This document shows positions 35,014 to 43,018 of a stretch of 64,000 bases of DNA, in pieces (within the stretch, counting starts at the first letter, position 1; every line of letters begins with the position of its first letter). The stretch comes from an uncultured Collinsella sp. Lineage in GTDB: Bacteria; Actinomycetota; Coriobacteriia; Coriobacteriales; Coriobacteriaceae. The notes below the pieces were generated by a model. It had not been told where the DNA came from, made no database searches, and saw only the letters and a program-made list of their open reading frames with translations. The stretch covers positions 1-64,000 of the forward strand of contig CAUCTV010000004.1 in NCBI GenBank assembly GCA_958445895.1. Reading direction: 5' to 3'. A program made the position numbers and the translations under genes.

Positions 35014-37017
35014 ATGTCGAAGCAAGCGGTCGTTGGAATCTTGGCGCATGTCGATGCCGGCAAGACCACACTGGCCGAGGCCATGCTGTTCTGCGCGGGT
35101 CGCATTCGCAAGCGCGGCCGCGTGGACGATGGCGACTCGCACCTGGATACCAACGCCATCGAGCGCGAGCGCGGCATCACGATTTTCTCGTCGCAGGCCG
35201 TGTTCGACCACGGTGATACCCGCGTCATGCTCGTGGACGCTCCCGGACACGTGGATTTTTCGGCCGAGGCAGAGCGCACGTTGCGTGCGCTCGACTACGC
35301 GATTTTGGTGGTAGGTGCCAACGACGGCGTGCAGGGGCACACCGAAACCCTGTGGCGCCTGCTTGCGCGCTATGACATTCCGACGTTCATCTATATCAAC
35401 AAAATCGATTTGGAGAATCCCGGCCGCGATGTTTTGCTGGCACAACTTGGGCAGCGTCTTTCCGAGGGCTGCCTCGATGCGAACGAACTGCTGGCGGGCG
35501 GCGCCGCTTGGGAGGACGCTGCCGCGTTGGACGAGGCAGCCCTCGAGGAGTTTCTTGAGACGGGTGAGCTTTCCGTTGCAACGCTTTCGCGCATGGTTGC
35601 CGAGCGCAGGCTCTTTCCCTGCTTTGCCGGCTCGGCGCTCAAGGATCAGGGCGTGGGCGAGCTGCTGGATGGTATGTGCACGCTGATGCGTGAGCAGGCG
35701 TGGCCGCCGGAGTTCGCCGCGCGTGTCTATCGTGTCAGCCGCGGTGTTCGTGGCGAGCGCTTGGCTTGGGTTAAAGTGACCGGCGGCACACTGCATGCCA
35801 AACAGATGATTGACGGGCGTTCCGGCGCCGAGGCATGGGAGCAAAAGGTCGATCAGGTGCGCATCTATAACGGAGAGAAGTACGAGCTTGCCCAGGAAGT
35901 TGCCGCTGGCGGTATTTGTGCCGTGACGGGTCTTGCGCACGTTCGCCCGGGGGATGCCTTGGGTGCGGAGCCCGGGTGCGATGCGCCCGTCATTGCGCCG
36001 GTCCTCACCTATACGGTGCTCCCGGGCGAACATGATGTCCATGCGGTGTTTAAAGCGCTGGCTGAGCTGACGGACGAAGACCCCATGCTCGGCGTAAGCT
36101 GGAATACGCATCTTGAGCAGATTCACTTGCAGTTGATGGGCGCCGTGCAACTCGAGGTCGTGCAGCGGGTGTTGGCCGATCGCTTTGACCTTTCGATTGA
36201 GTTTGAGCCCGGCGGCATTCTCTATAAGGAGACTATTTCGCGGCCGGTCGAGGGCGTGGGCCACTTTGAGCCGCTGCGCCACTATGCCGAGGTGCATCTG
36301 CGCCTGGAGCCGTTGCCGGCGGGTTCGGGTGTGCAGTTTGGCACCGTGACCTCGGCCGACGAGCTCGATCTTAACTGGCAGCGTTTGGCACTCACCAACG
36401 CTATGGAGCGCGACCACCTGGGCGTGCTGACGGGCTCGCCCATCACCGATGTGCGCATTACGCTCGCGGGCGGCCGCGCGCATGCCAAACACACCGAGGG
36501 CGGCGATTTTCGCCAGGCCACGTACCGCGCGATTCGCCAGGGTTTGATGCAGGCGCGCGAGGCCGGCGCGGCGGTGTTGTTGGAGCCGTGGTATCGCTTT
36601 GAGCTCGAGGTGCCGGGGGAGTGCGTGGGCCGGGCGCTCTCGGATGCCACGCGCATGAGTGCCGAGTACGAGCCGCCGACGATGGCGGGAGACCGGGCGA
36701 AGCTTGTGGGTCGCGTTCCGGCATCCGAGGTGCAAGATTATGCGCTGGAGGTGGCTGCCTACACGAGCGGTCGCGGGCATCTGTACCTGGAGTTCGCCGG
36801 TTATGCGGCTTGCCATGATGGCGAGCGCGTAATCGAGGCTGCCGCCTACGAGCCCGAGGCCGATCTGCCCAACACGCCCGACTCGGTCTTTTGCGCCCAC
36901 GGCGCCGGCTACACGGTCAAATGGTACGACGCACCCGCTGCGGCGCACGTAAAGGTCGATCCCGCCACCTTCCGCCCCTGGCGAGCAGCAGACGCCGAGT
37001 TTTTCGGCCACATGTGA
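35014..37017 (+). CDS. Tet(M)/EF-G-like ribosome-associated GTPase
   Basis: This 667-residue translational GTPase has G1 AHVDAGKTTL, G2 ERERGITI, G3 DAPGHVDF (Ala where most relatives have Thr), and G4 NKID. Domain II, EF-G IV-like and C-terminal domains follow; the length matches ribosomal protection proteins. Such proteins bind the A site like EF-G. True Tet(M)/(W)/(O) proteins release tetracycline, but chromosomal homologues of unknown function are common. No mobile-element signs surround it, so acquired resistance is not supported. AAGAGGAG lies before the ATG. Its TGA stop is part of a palindrome (37011-37043). Confidence 0.82.
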   Translation: MSKQAVVGILAHVDAGKTTLAEAMLFCAGRIRKRGRVDDGDSHLDTNAIERERGITIFSSQAVFDHGDTRVMLVDAPGHVDFSAEAERTLRALDYAILVVGANDGVQGHTETLWRLLARYDIPTFIYINKIDLENPGRDVLLAQLGQRLSEGCLDANELLAGGAAWEDAAALDEAALEEFLETGELSVATLSRMVAERRLFPCFAGSALKDQGVGELLDGMCTLMREQAWPPEFAARVYRVSRGVRGERLAWVKVTGGTLHAKQMIDGRSGAEAWEQKVDQVRIYNGEKYELAQEVAAGGICAVTGLAHVRPGDALGAEPGCDAPVIAPVLTYTVLPGEHDVHAVFKALAELTDEDPMLGVSWNTHLEQIHLQLMGAVQLEVVQRVLADRFDLSIEFEPGGILYKETISRPVEGVGHFEPLRHYAEVHLRLEPLPAGSGVQFGTVTSADELDLNWQRLALTNAMERDHLGVLTGSPITDVRITLAGGRAHAKHTEGGDFRQATYRAIRQGLMQAREAGAAVLLEPWYRFELEVPGECVGRALSDATRMSAEYEPPTMAGDRAKLVGRVPASEVQDYALEVAAYTSGRGHLYLEFAGYAACHDGERVIEAAAYEPEADLPNTPDSVFCAHGAGYTVKWYDAPAAAHVKVDPATFRPWRAADAEFFGHM

Positions 37018-37043
37018 CAAAGGGGCAGTTCCTTTGTCACATG
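37011..37043. repeat. Palindrome CATGTGACAAAGG/CCTTTGTCACATG overlapping a stop codon
   Basis: Perfect 13-base arms at 37011-37023 and 37031-37043 surround GGCAGTT. The left arm contains the last Met codon and TGA stop of the Tet(M)-like gene. The same element type is found at 40739-40771. It could act as a weak bidirectional terminator but may be a mobile palindrome. Confidence 0.8.
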
Positions 37044-37048
37044 CTATT

Positions 37049-37078
37049 GGTATAACTCGGTATAAGTTGGTATAACTG
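37049..37078. repeat. Three direct repeats GGTATAA with 10-base period
   Basis: GGTATAACTC, GGTATAAGTT and GGTATAACTG lie end to end at 37049-37078, one helical turn each, 32 bases upstream of the AAA ATPase start. They look like iterons, that is, cooperative protein-binding sites on one face of the DNA. Confidence 0.7.
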
Positions 37079-37110
37079 TTACCAGGGTTTGCCAATCCGA
37101 GGAGGCCGAT

Positions 37111-38229
37111 ATGAATCCAAATCCCTTTAAGCCCACAGCTGGTAAGCGGCCTCCGATACTCATCGGTCGCGAGTCGGTCATCGAAGATTTTGAGGAAGGG
37201 CTCGATAACGGCGCCGGAGCGCCGGGCAGGCTCATGCTCATTACGGGAAACCGCGGCTATGGCAAAACGGTTCTCCTGCGGGAGCTGCAACGTCTAGCCA
37301 GCGAGCGCGGATGGGCGGTTGTCTCCGATTCCGCTTCGCTTGGTTTGTGCGACCGCTTGGCCGACGCGCTTCGCTCGAATAAACCCGTTGTGACGTCAAT
37401 GGAGTTTGGGCCGTCGTTTGGCCGGATGTCGGTCGAGGCGGCGCGGGCAAAAGGCGAGACATTGCGAGGGCTGGTCAACGAGCGTCTCAAGAAGCTCGGT
37501 CCGGGCAAGGGCGTCTTGTTTGCGATTGACGAGGCACAATCGGTGTCTATCGAGGAACTGGCGGCTCTTGCCGTCCTCTATCAGCAGGTGCTCGGAGACC
37601 AGGATGCCACGGGCTTGCCCGATAGCGACCAGCGCGGTCTTGCGCTGGCGTTCGCCGGCTTGCCCAGTATGGTTGACGATCTGCTCGAAGAGCCGAGCGT
37701 GACGTTTTTGCGGCGTGCCCAGCAGCGTACGTTGGGGGCAATATCTTTGCCCAAAGTGCGCGATTCGTATATCCAGACGGTCAAAGACGCTGGTCTTTAC
37801 GTTGACGCGGAGACGGCGGACCTTGCGGCGCGCAAGAGCATGGGGCATCCCTATATGGTTCAGCTGGTGGGCTATTACATGTGGCGGTCTGCTGTCCGGC
37901 GTGGCTCGCAGGTCATCGAAAGGCGCGATGTCGAGAATGGCCATGCGGATGCCGTCTCCGAGTTCTACGAAGCGGTTGACGCACCTCTGTATTACGGTCT
38001 GCGCAGCCCTCAGCGCCTCTTTATCGAGGCTATGGCGGTTGACGAGGACAAGCCGACGCGCACGGCGGATATCATTGAGCGCTGCGACCGTACCCAGAGC
38101 TGGGCGAGTAAATATCGCGCAAGCCTGATTCGCGAGCGCGTCATCGAGGCCGCCGGATACGGCCTTGTGCGGTTTACCGTGCCCATGCTGGGCGAGTATA
38201 TCCGCGACCGCGTTTTATGGCATGAGTAG
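37111..38229 (+). CDS. AAA ATPase with winged helix (Orc/Cdc6-like architecture)
   Basis: This 372-residue protein has an N-terminal IGRESVIEDFEEGL box, Walker A TGNRGYGKTVLL, Walker B VLFAIDEAQSVS (about residue 140), a sensor 1-like region LALAFAGLPSM, and an alpha-helical lid. A C-terminal winged-helix-like part ends DRTQSWASKYRASLIRERVIEAAGYGLVRFTVPMLGEYI. The order AAA then winged helix resembles Orc1/Cdc6 and STAND-like ATPases. The function is unknown; DNA binding is likely. GAGGAGG lies 7 bases before the ATG. Three iteron-like repeats lie just upstream and may be its own binding sites. The UvrA-like gene overlaps its 3' end. Confidence 0.82.
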   Translation: MNPNPFKPTAGKRPPILIGRESVIEDFEEGLDNGAGAPGRLMLITGNRGYGKTVLLRELQRLASERGWAVVSDSASLGLCDRLADALRSNKPVVTSMEFGPSFGRMSVEAARAKGETLRGLVNERLKKLGPGKGVLFAIDEAQSVSIEELAALAVLYQQVLGDQDATGLPDSDQRGLALAFAGLPSMVDDLLEEPSVTFLRRAQQRTLGAISLPKVRDSYIQTVKDAGLYVDAETADLAARKSMGHPYMVQLVGYYMWRSAVRRGSQVIERRDVENGHADAVSEFYEAVDAPLYYGLRSPQRLFIEAMAVDEDKPTRTADIIERCDRTQSWASKYRASLIRERVIEAAGYGLVRFTVPMLGEYIRDRVLWHE

Positions 38230-40735
38230 GGTGATAAAGGTGACGGAACAGAAGATGAGCCCGCAGGCTATCGAGGTGCGCGGTGCACGTGTCCACAATC
38301 TCAAGGACATCGATATCGATATTCCGCTGGGGAGGCTCGTGGGCATTGCCGGCGTGTCGGGCTCGGGCAAGAGCTCGCTGGCGCTGGGAGTTCTTTATGC
38401 CGAGGGCTCGCGCCGTTACCTGGAGGCGCTCAGCACCTATACTCGACGTCGCCTGACGCAGGCCGAGCACGCCCAGGTGGACGAGGTATTGCACGTACCG
38501 GCGGCACTCGCGTTGCATCAGCGTCCCAGTGTGCCAGGCGTGCGCTCGACCTTTGGTACCATGACCGAGCTCAACAACAGTCTGCGTTTGCTCTTTAGCC
38601 GCTGTGCCCATCACGTGTGCCCACATTGCGGGGCGCGTGTGGAGCCGAGCCTTAACGTGGCTGCGGGCCTGTCGCTCACGTGCCCCGCATGCGGCCGCGA
38701 GTTCTACGCGCCGAGTGCCGAGGACCTTGCCTTTAACAGCGGCGGTGCGTGCCCTACCTGCGGCGGCACCGGTGTCATGCGCGAGGTGGACGAAGCGAGC
38801 CTGGTGCCCGACGAGTCAAAGACCATCAACGAAGGCGCGGTGCTTCCCTGGGGTACGCTCATGTGGGATCTGATGAAGCAGGTAGCCGGCGAGATGGGCG
38901 TGCGCACCGACGTGCCGTTTAACCAGCTCACGCCCGCCGAGCGCGACATTGTGTTCCACGGTCCGGCGGTTAAGAAGCACATTCTCTACGTTCCCAAAAA
39001 AGGCGAGGGCGCCACGCCGCTCGACTTCACCTATTACAATGCCGTCTATACGGTCGAGAATGCGCTCGCCAAGGTTAAGGACGATAAGGGACTTAAGCGC
39101 GTGGCTCGCTTTTTGCGCGAGGGCCCGTGCCGTGACTGCGGCGGCACGCGTCTCTCCGAGGCTGCGCGCCAGCCCCAGGTGCGTGGTATCAATCTGGCGC
39201 AGGCCGCGGCCATGACGCTGGGTGAGGCGATTGAGTGGGCGCGCGGGGTGCCCGCATCCTTGCCGGCCGAGATGCAGCCCATGGCGACGGATATCTGCGA
39301 TTCGTTTTTGAGCGCGGCTCGTCGCCTGGTCGACCTGGGGCTCGATTACCTCTCGCTCGACCGCGCCGGTGCTACGCTCTCCACGGGTGAGCGCCAGCGC
39401 GTGCAGCTTGCCCGCGTGGTGCGCAACCGCTCGACGGGCGTGCTGTATGTGCTCGACGAGCCCTCGATCGGCTTGCATCCTGCCAATGTTGACGGCTTGG
39501 TAGGCGTAATGCGCGATCTGGTGGATGACGGCAACACCGTGGTCGTTGTCGACCACGACACGCGCGTATTGGCGGAAGCCGATTATCTGGTCGAGATGGG
39601 CCCCGTTGCCGGAGCGGGCGGCGGTAATGTGATCGCCGCCGGTACGGTGGATGAGGTCGAGCAATCGCAGGACAGCCGCATCGCCCCGTTTTTGCGCTCG
39701 GAGCCCAAGCGCTTGCGGCCGCAGGTGGCTGACGACGAAATGTTCGACCAGGGCCATATCCGCATGGCGACCGATGCCATCCATACCGTCAAACCGCTCG
39801 AAGTCGATATACCGCGCGGTCGTCTCGTCGCGGTGACGGGCGTTTCGGGTTCGGGTAAGACGACGTTGGTGCTCGAGACGCTCATCCCGGCGCTCAAGGC
39901 TCAGGCAACTGGCGAGCGCCTGCCAAGCCATGTGCGCTGGATCGATGCCGAGGGCATCGCACGCGCCAACCTGATTGACGCTACGCCCATCGGCGCCAAC
40001 GTGCGCTCGACGGTGGCGACTTATGCCGACATCCATGACGAGCTGCGTCGCGCCTTCGCCCGTACGCCCGAGGCCAAGGCAGCTGGCTACAAGGCGGGCG
40101 CATTTAGCTACAACACCGGCGCCTTGCGCTGCCCTACGTGCGATGGCACGGGTTCGATATCGCTCGACGTGCAATTTTTGCCCGATGTCGAGATCGTCTG
40201 CCCGTCATGTCGCGGCTCACGCTATGCAGACGCGGCCTCGCATATCCATCGCGAGGGCAAGGACGGGAGCCTGCTTACGTTGCCGCAGCTCATGGACATA
40301 AGTGTGGACGAGGCCCTCGACGCTACGGTGGGGCTCAAGAAAGTTCAGGCGCGCTTACAGACCCTGCACGACCTGGGCTTGGGTTATCTCACGCTCGGCG
40401 AGCCCACGCCGGCGCTTTCGGGCGGCGAGGCGCAGCGCCTTAAGCTCGCGAGCGAGATGGGCCGCGTGCAGGATGATGCCGTATTCGTGTTCGACGAACC
40501 CACAATTGGCCTGCACCCGCTCGATGTTCAGGTGCTGCTGAGTGTGTTCGACGGCCTCGTTGCCAAGGGCGCCACAGTCGTCGTAATCGAGCACGACCTC
40601 GACCTTATCCGTAACGCCGATTACGCAATCGACATGGGCCCAGGTGGTGGCGACGCAGGCGGGCAAATCGTCTGCGTCGGCACGCCGGGCGACATCGTGG
40701 CATGCCCCGCAAGCATCACCGGCCGCTACCTATAA
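38222..40735 (+). CDS. UvrA-like ABC ATPase lacking the UvrB-binding domain (UvrA2 type)
   Basis: This protein of about 837 residues has two ABC ATPase halves: Walker A GVSGSGKSSL and GVSGSGKTTL, signatures LSTGERQR and LSGGEAQR, and Walker B LYVLDEPSIGLHP and VFVFDEPTIGLHP. Zinc modules with CPHCG, CPACG, CPTCGGTG and CPTCDGTG/CPSCRG are present. It is about 100 residues shorter than canonical UvrA. After TRRRLTQAEHAQVDEVLHVPAALALHQ the chain passes quickly to the zinc module, so the UvrB-binding domain is missing. Such UvrA2 proteins are linked to damage tolerance or drug self-protection. The start is uncertain: ATG 38222, GTG 38231, GTG 38240 or ATG 38255. It overlaps the AAA gene by 8 bases. 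Confidence 0.87.
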   Translation: MSRVIKVTEQKMSPQAIEVRGARVHNLKDIDIDIPLGRLVGIAGVSGSGKSSLALGVLYAEGSRRYLEALSTYTRRRLTQAEHAQVDEVLHVPAALALHQRPSVPGVRSTFGTMTELNNSLRLLFSRCAHHVCPHCGARVEPSLNVAAGLSLTCPACGREFYAPSAEDLAFNSGGACPTCGGTGVMREVDEASLVPDESKTINEGAVLPWGTLMWDLMKQVAGEMGVRTDVPFNQLTPAERDIVFHGPAVKKHILYVPKKGEGATPLDFTYYNAVYTVENALAKVKDDKGLKRVARFLREGPCRDCGGTRLSEAARQPQVRGINLAQAAAMTLGEAIEWARGVPASLPAEMQPMATDICDSFLSAARRLVDLGLDYLSLDRAGATLSTGERQRVQLARVVRNRSTGVLYVLDEPSIGLHPANVDGLVGVMRDLVDDGNTVVVVDHDTRVLAEADYLVEMGPVAGAGGGNVIAAGTVDEVEQSQDSRIAPFLRSEPKRLRPQVADDEMFDQGHIRMATDAIHTVKPLEVDIPRGRLVAVTGVSGSGKTTLVLETLIPALKAQATGERLPSHVRWIDAEGIARANLIDATPIGANVRSTVATYADIHDELRRAFARTPEAKAAGYKAGAFSYNTGALRCPTCDGTGSISLDVQFLPDVEIVCPSCRGSRYADAASHIHREGKDGSLLTLPQLMDISVDEALDATVGLKKVQARLQTLHDLGLGYLTLGEPTPALSGGEAQRLKLASEMGRVQDDAVFVFDEPTIGLHPLDVQVLLSVFDGLVAKGATVVVIEHDLDLIRNADYAIDMGPGGGDAGGQIVCVGTPGDIVACPASITGRYL

Positions 40736-40738
40736 CCG

Positions 40739-40771
40739 AATGTGACAAAGGGACCGTCCCTTTGTCACATT
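40739..40771. repeat. Palindrome AATGTGACAAAGGGA/TCCCTTTGTCACATT overlapping the trmL stop
   Basis: Perfect 15-base arms (40739-40753 and 40757-40771) surround CCG. It fills the gap between the converging uvrA-like and trmL genes and contains the ATG-TGA that ends trmL. It is related to the 37011 palindrome and probably works as a bidirectional terminator-like hairpin. Confidence 0.85.
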
Positions 40772-41364
40772 CCCAGAAAGCCTGTTTGGCGCAGAGCCTC
40801 GTAGAGGACGATGGCGGCGCTGTTGGAGAGGTTGAGTGCGCTGATGCGGTAGTCGTCCGGATTGACGAAGTTGCCGCAGATATCCTGTCGAAGGATGGCT
40901 TCGTGGCTGTCCTCGGTATGCCCGAGCGACTCCTCGTGGGCCTCCCAGGCGTCGGCGTTTTCGAGCGAGTCGCAATCGCGCAACATGGGGATGCGCTCGC
41001 AGCGCTCGGGCGCCGCGGCAAGCAGTGGCTCGGGAATCCCCGAGCTCTCGCTGCCAAAGACCAAAAAGTCACCGTCGCGGTAGGTACTTTGCGCATAGGT
41101 GCGGCGCGCCTTTTTGGTCAGCAGATGCAGGCGTTCGTCGGCGGGGGAGAGGCCGTTGCGCGCAAGGAAATCCTCCCAGCCGGCATAGGTCGTCACGTCC
41201 AAATTTTGCCAGTAGCCCAGGCCGGCGCGACGCACCGTCTTGTCGTCGAGCGAAAACCCCAGCGGCTCCACCAGATGCAGGCGGGCGCCGGTAACCACGC
41301 AGGTGCGGCCGATATTGCCCGTATTGGCCGGAATCTCGGGCGCATACAGCACAATGTTGAACAT
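40765..41364 (-). CDS. trmL: tRNA (cytidine/uridine-34 2'-O)-methyltransferase TrmL
   Basis: This 199-residue SPOUT methyltransferase has the TrmL opening FNIVLYAPEIPANTGNIGRTC, then VEPLGFSLDDKTVRRAGLGYW, then the knot motif FLVFGSESSGIPEPLL. The last conserved motif normally reads IRSLNLSNSAAIVLYE; here it is YRISALNLSNSAAIVLYEALRQ. TrmL methylates the wobble ribose of tRNA-Leu. AAGGAG lies 5 bases before the start at 41364. The extreme C-terminus (FLGM) is supplied by the palindrome at 40739-40771. Confidence 0.92.
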   Translation of the reverse strand: MFNIVLYAPEIPANTGNIGRTCVVTGARLHLVEPLGFSLDDKTVRRAGLGYWQNLDVTTYAGWEDFLARNGLSPADERLHLLTKKARRTYAQSTYRDGDFLVFGSESSGIPEPLLAAAPERCERIPMLRDCDSLENADAWEAHEESLGHTEDSHEAILRQDICGNFVNPDDYRISALNLSNSAAIVLYEALRQTGFLGM

Positions 41365-41387
41365 GAATCTCCTTGGCTCAGAACGAA

Positions 41388-41420
41388 AAACCACCACGAA
41401 GGGCACCTTCGTGGTGGTTT
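41388..41420 (-). terminator. Terminator after the COG0523 GTPase gene
   Basis: AAACCACCACGAAGG and CCTTCGTGGTGGTTT form a perfect 15-bp stem with a 3-base loop. On the minus strand it runs into TTCGTTC. It separates the COG0523 gene (upstream on this strand) from trmL. Confidence 0.85.
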
Positions 41421-41459
41421 GGCGGTTACGTAGGCGGAAAAATGCCCGCTTGGATAAAT

Positions 41460-42590
41460 CTAGGCGCGGTGCCAGTCGGTCAGGCAGGCATCGAGGGAGG
41501 CGATGAGCGCATCCTTGTCCATGTGACGGCCGATGATGCACAGGCTCGTCATGCGGTCGCCCGTCTCGTCGTCCCAAATCTGCATGATCTCGGGGTTCTC
41601 GTCGATGATCTTCTGCTTCTCGCCCTCGGGCGCGGAGTCAACGAACAGACCGTTCTCCATCAGGCGCATTTGGTGGCCGGCCTGCTCGAACATGTAGCAC
41701 ATGTCCGGATCGCCGGTCTGCCACAGCGGACCCTTGACGCGGATGACCTCGTCGGGCCACTCCTGCTCAACAAAATCGGTGAACTTCTGCAGGTCAAACG
41801 GCTTGCGGCGCGAGTACACAAAGGTCTCGATGTCGTACTCGAGCACCTCGGGGTCGTCGTGCTCCTCGGGATGCTCCATGGCCTCGATCCAGGCGGCGGA
41901 GTTGTAGGCGCGCATAAAGTCGAAGCGGTCGGTGTCGAGCAGCTCCTCCATGGGGACCTCGCCGTTTTGGGCCTCGACAATCACGGCGTCCTTCTGCAGG
42001 CTGCGCACGATAGCCTTGAGCTCGGCGATCTGCTCAGGGCTCACGGTATCGGTCTTGTTGAGGATCAGCGTGGAGCAGAACTCGATCTGCTGGATGAGCA
42101 GGCTCTCGATGTCGTCCTCGTCGATATCCTCGGCCAGCAGGTCGCGACCGCCGTTGAACTCGTCGTACATGCGGGCGCAATCGACCACGGCCACGATGTT
42201 GTCGAGTGCAAGCTTGGGCTGGCCGCCCACCTTGGCCTCGTCGCAGAAGCTTGAGATGGTGTAGGCGATGGGGATAGGCTCGCAGATACCCGAGGCCTCG
42301 ATGATGATGTAGTCGAACTTGCCCGAATCGGCGATGCCCTGCAGCTGGTTGGCAAGGTCGTCCGAAAGCGTGCAGCAGATGCAGCCGTTGGTGAGCGGGA
42401 TGAGGTCGTCGGTCTCGGAAAGGCCGCCGTCGGCGATGAGGCTGGCGTCGACGTTGATCTCGCCGATATCGTTGACGATCACGGCGGCGCGGATGCCGCC
42501 GTCGTTAGCGAGGATGTGGTTGAGCAGTGTGGTCTTGCCGGCACCGAGGTATCCGGTAAGCATGATGATCTTCACGGGTTTGTTGGGCAT
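41460..42590 (-). CDS. COG0523 (CobW/ZNG1-like) metal-chaperone GTPase
   Basis: This 376-residue G3E GTPase has Walker A GYLGAGKTTLLNH, the metal-binding CICC motif in TNGCICCTLSDDL, and Walker B IIIEASGICEP. The guanine motif NKTD lies near residue 172 and the C-terminal CobW_C domain includes YSRRKPFDLQKF. Acidic runs (EDIDEDDIE, EHPEEHDDPE) may bind metal. The family delivers zinc, cobalt or iron to client enzymes. AAAGGAGGGCAC precedes the start at 42590. No clear Zur box was identified, so the metal is unknown. Confidence 0.9.
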   Translation of the reverse strand: MPNKPVKIIMLTGYLGAGKTTLLNHILANDGGIRAAVIVNDIGEINVDASLIADGGLSETDDLIPLTNGCICCTLSDDLANQLQGIADSGKFDYIIIEASGICEPIPIAYTISSFCDEAKVGGQPKLALDNIVAVVDCARMYDEFNGGRDLLAEDIDEDDIESLLIQQIEFCSTLILNKTDTVSPEQIAELKAIVRSLQKDAVIVEAQNGEVPMEELLDTDRFDFMRAYNSAAWIEAMEHPEEHDDPEVLEYDIETFVYSRRKPFDLQKFTDFVEQEWPDEVIRVKGPLWQTGDPDMCYMFEQAGHQMRLMENGLFVDSAPEGEKQKIIDENPEIMQIWDDETGDRMTSLCIIGRHMDKDALIASLDACLTDWHRA

Positions 42591-42676
42591 GTGCCCTCCT
42601 TTGTTAGACATGGCTTACAGTTGAATCTTATGCCAAACGCCTGCTCTTATACCCACGCGCCGGCAAATAACACAGG

Positions 42677-43018
42677 CTACTCCCAGGCTCCCCATACATC
42701 GGGGCAATAACCGACGGTGGCCTTTTTGCCGTTGCGCACGATGGGCTCGGCTAGAACCTGCTGGTTCTCGAGCAACTTGTCGAAGCGCTGGCTAGGGGTG
42801 AGGTGCTGGATGAGCGCGAGCGTCTCCTCGTCCTTGGCCTTGGGGTTGAGCAGCTTGTCGATGCCGCCGACCGCCTGCATCACGCTCGTGAGCTCGCCTT
42901 TGCTCATCTCCTTTTCCTTCAGGTCGATAAATTGCACCTTAATGCGGCGCTCCTTAAAATAGCGCTGGGCCTTCTTGGTGTCGAAGGACTTTTTGGTGCC
43001 AAAGATTTGAATATTCAT
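42677..43018 (-). CDS. ArsC/Spx-family thioredoxin-fold protein lacking the active-site Cys
   Basis: This 113-residue protein matches the ArsC/Spx family through MNIQIFGTKKSFDTKKAQRYFKER, VGGIDKLLNPKA and the end NQQVLAEPIVRNGKKATVGYCPDVW. Relatives usually have Cys in the loop here read as KKSFDT, so residue 11 (Ser) replaces the redox Cys. Arsenate reduction by the usual chemistry is therefore unlikely. Its start overlaps the flavodoxin gene stop by 4 bases (43015-43018), so the two are co-translated. A regulatory or structural role is possible. Confidence 0.82.
   Translation of the reverse strand: MNIQIFGTKKSFDTKKAQRYFKERRIKVQFIDLKEKEMSKGELTSVMQAVGGIDKLLNPKAKDEETLALIQHLTPSQRFDKLLENQQVLAEPIVRNGKKATVGYCPDVWGAWE

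Noticed and set aside
35014..37017. An acquired tetracycline-resistance element
   Set aside because: There are no transposon genes, no tet leader, and base composition is like the neighbours; similarity alone does not show resistance.
34810..37290. An 826-codon open frame on the minus strand opposite the Tet(M)-like gene
   Set aside because: It is a mirror of a GC-rich coding region: its translation has low-complexity Arg/His/Ala-rich sequence, no family motifs and no ribosome site. The plus-strand gene has all G motifs.
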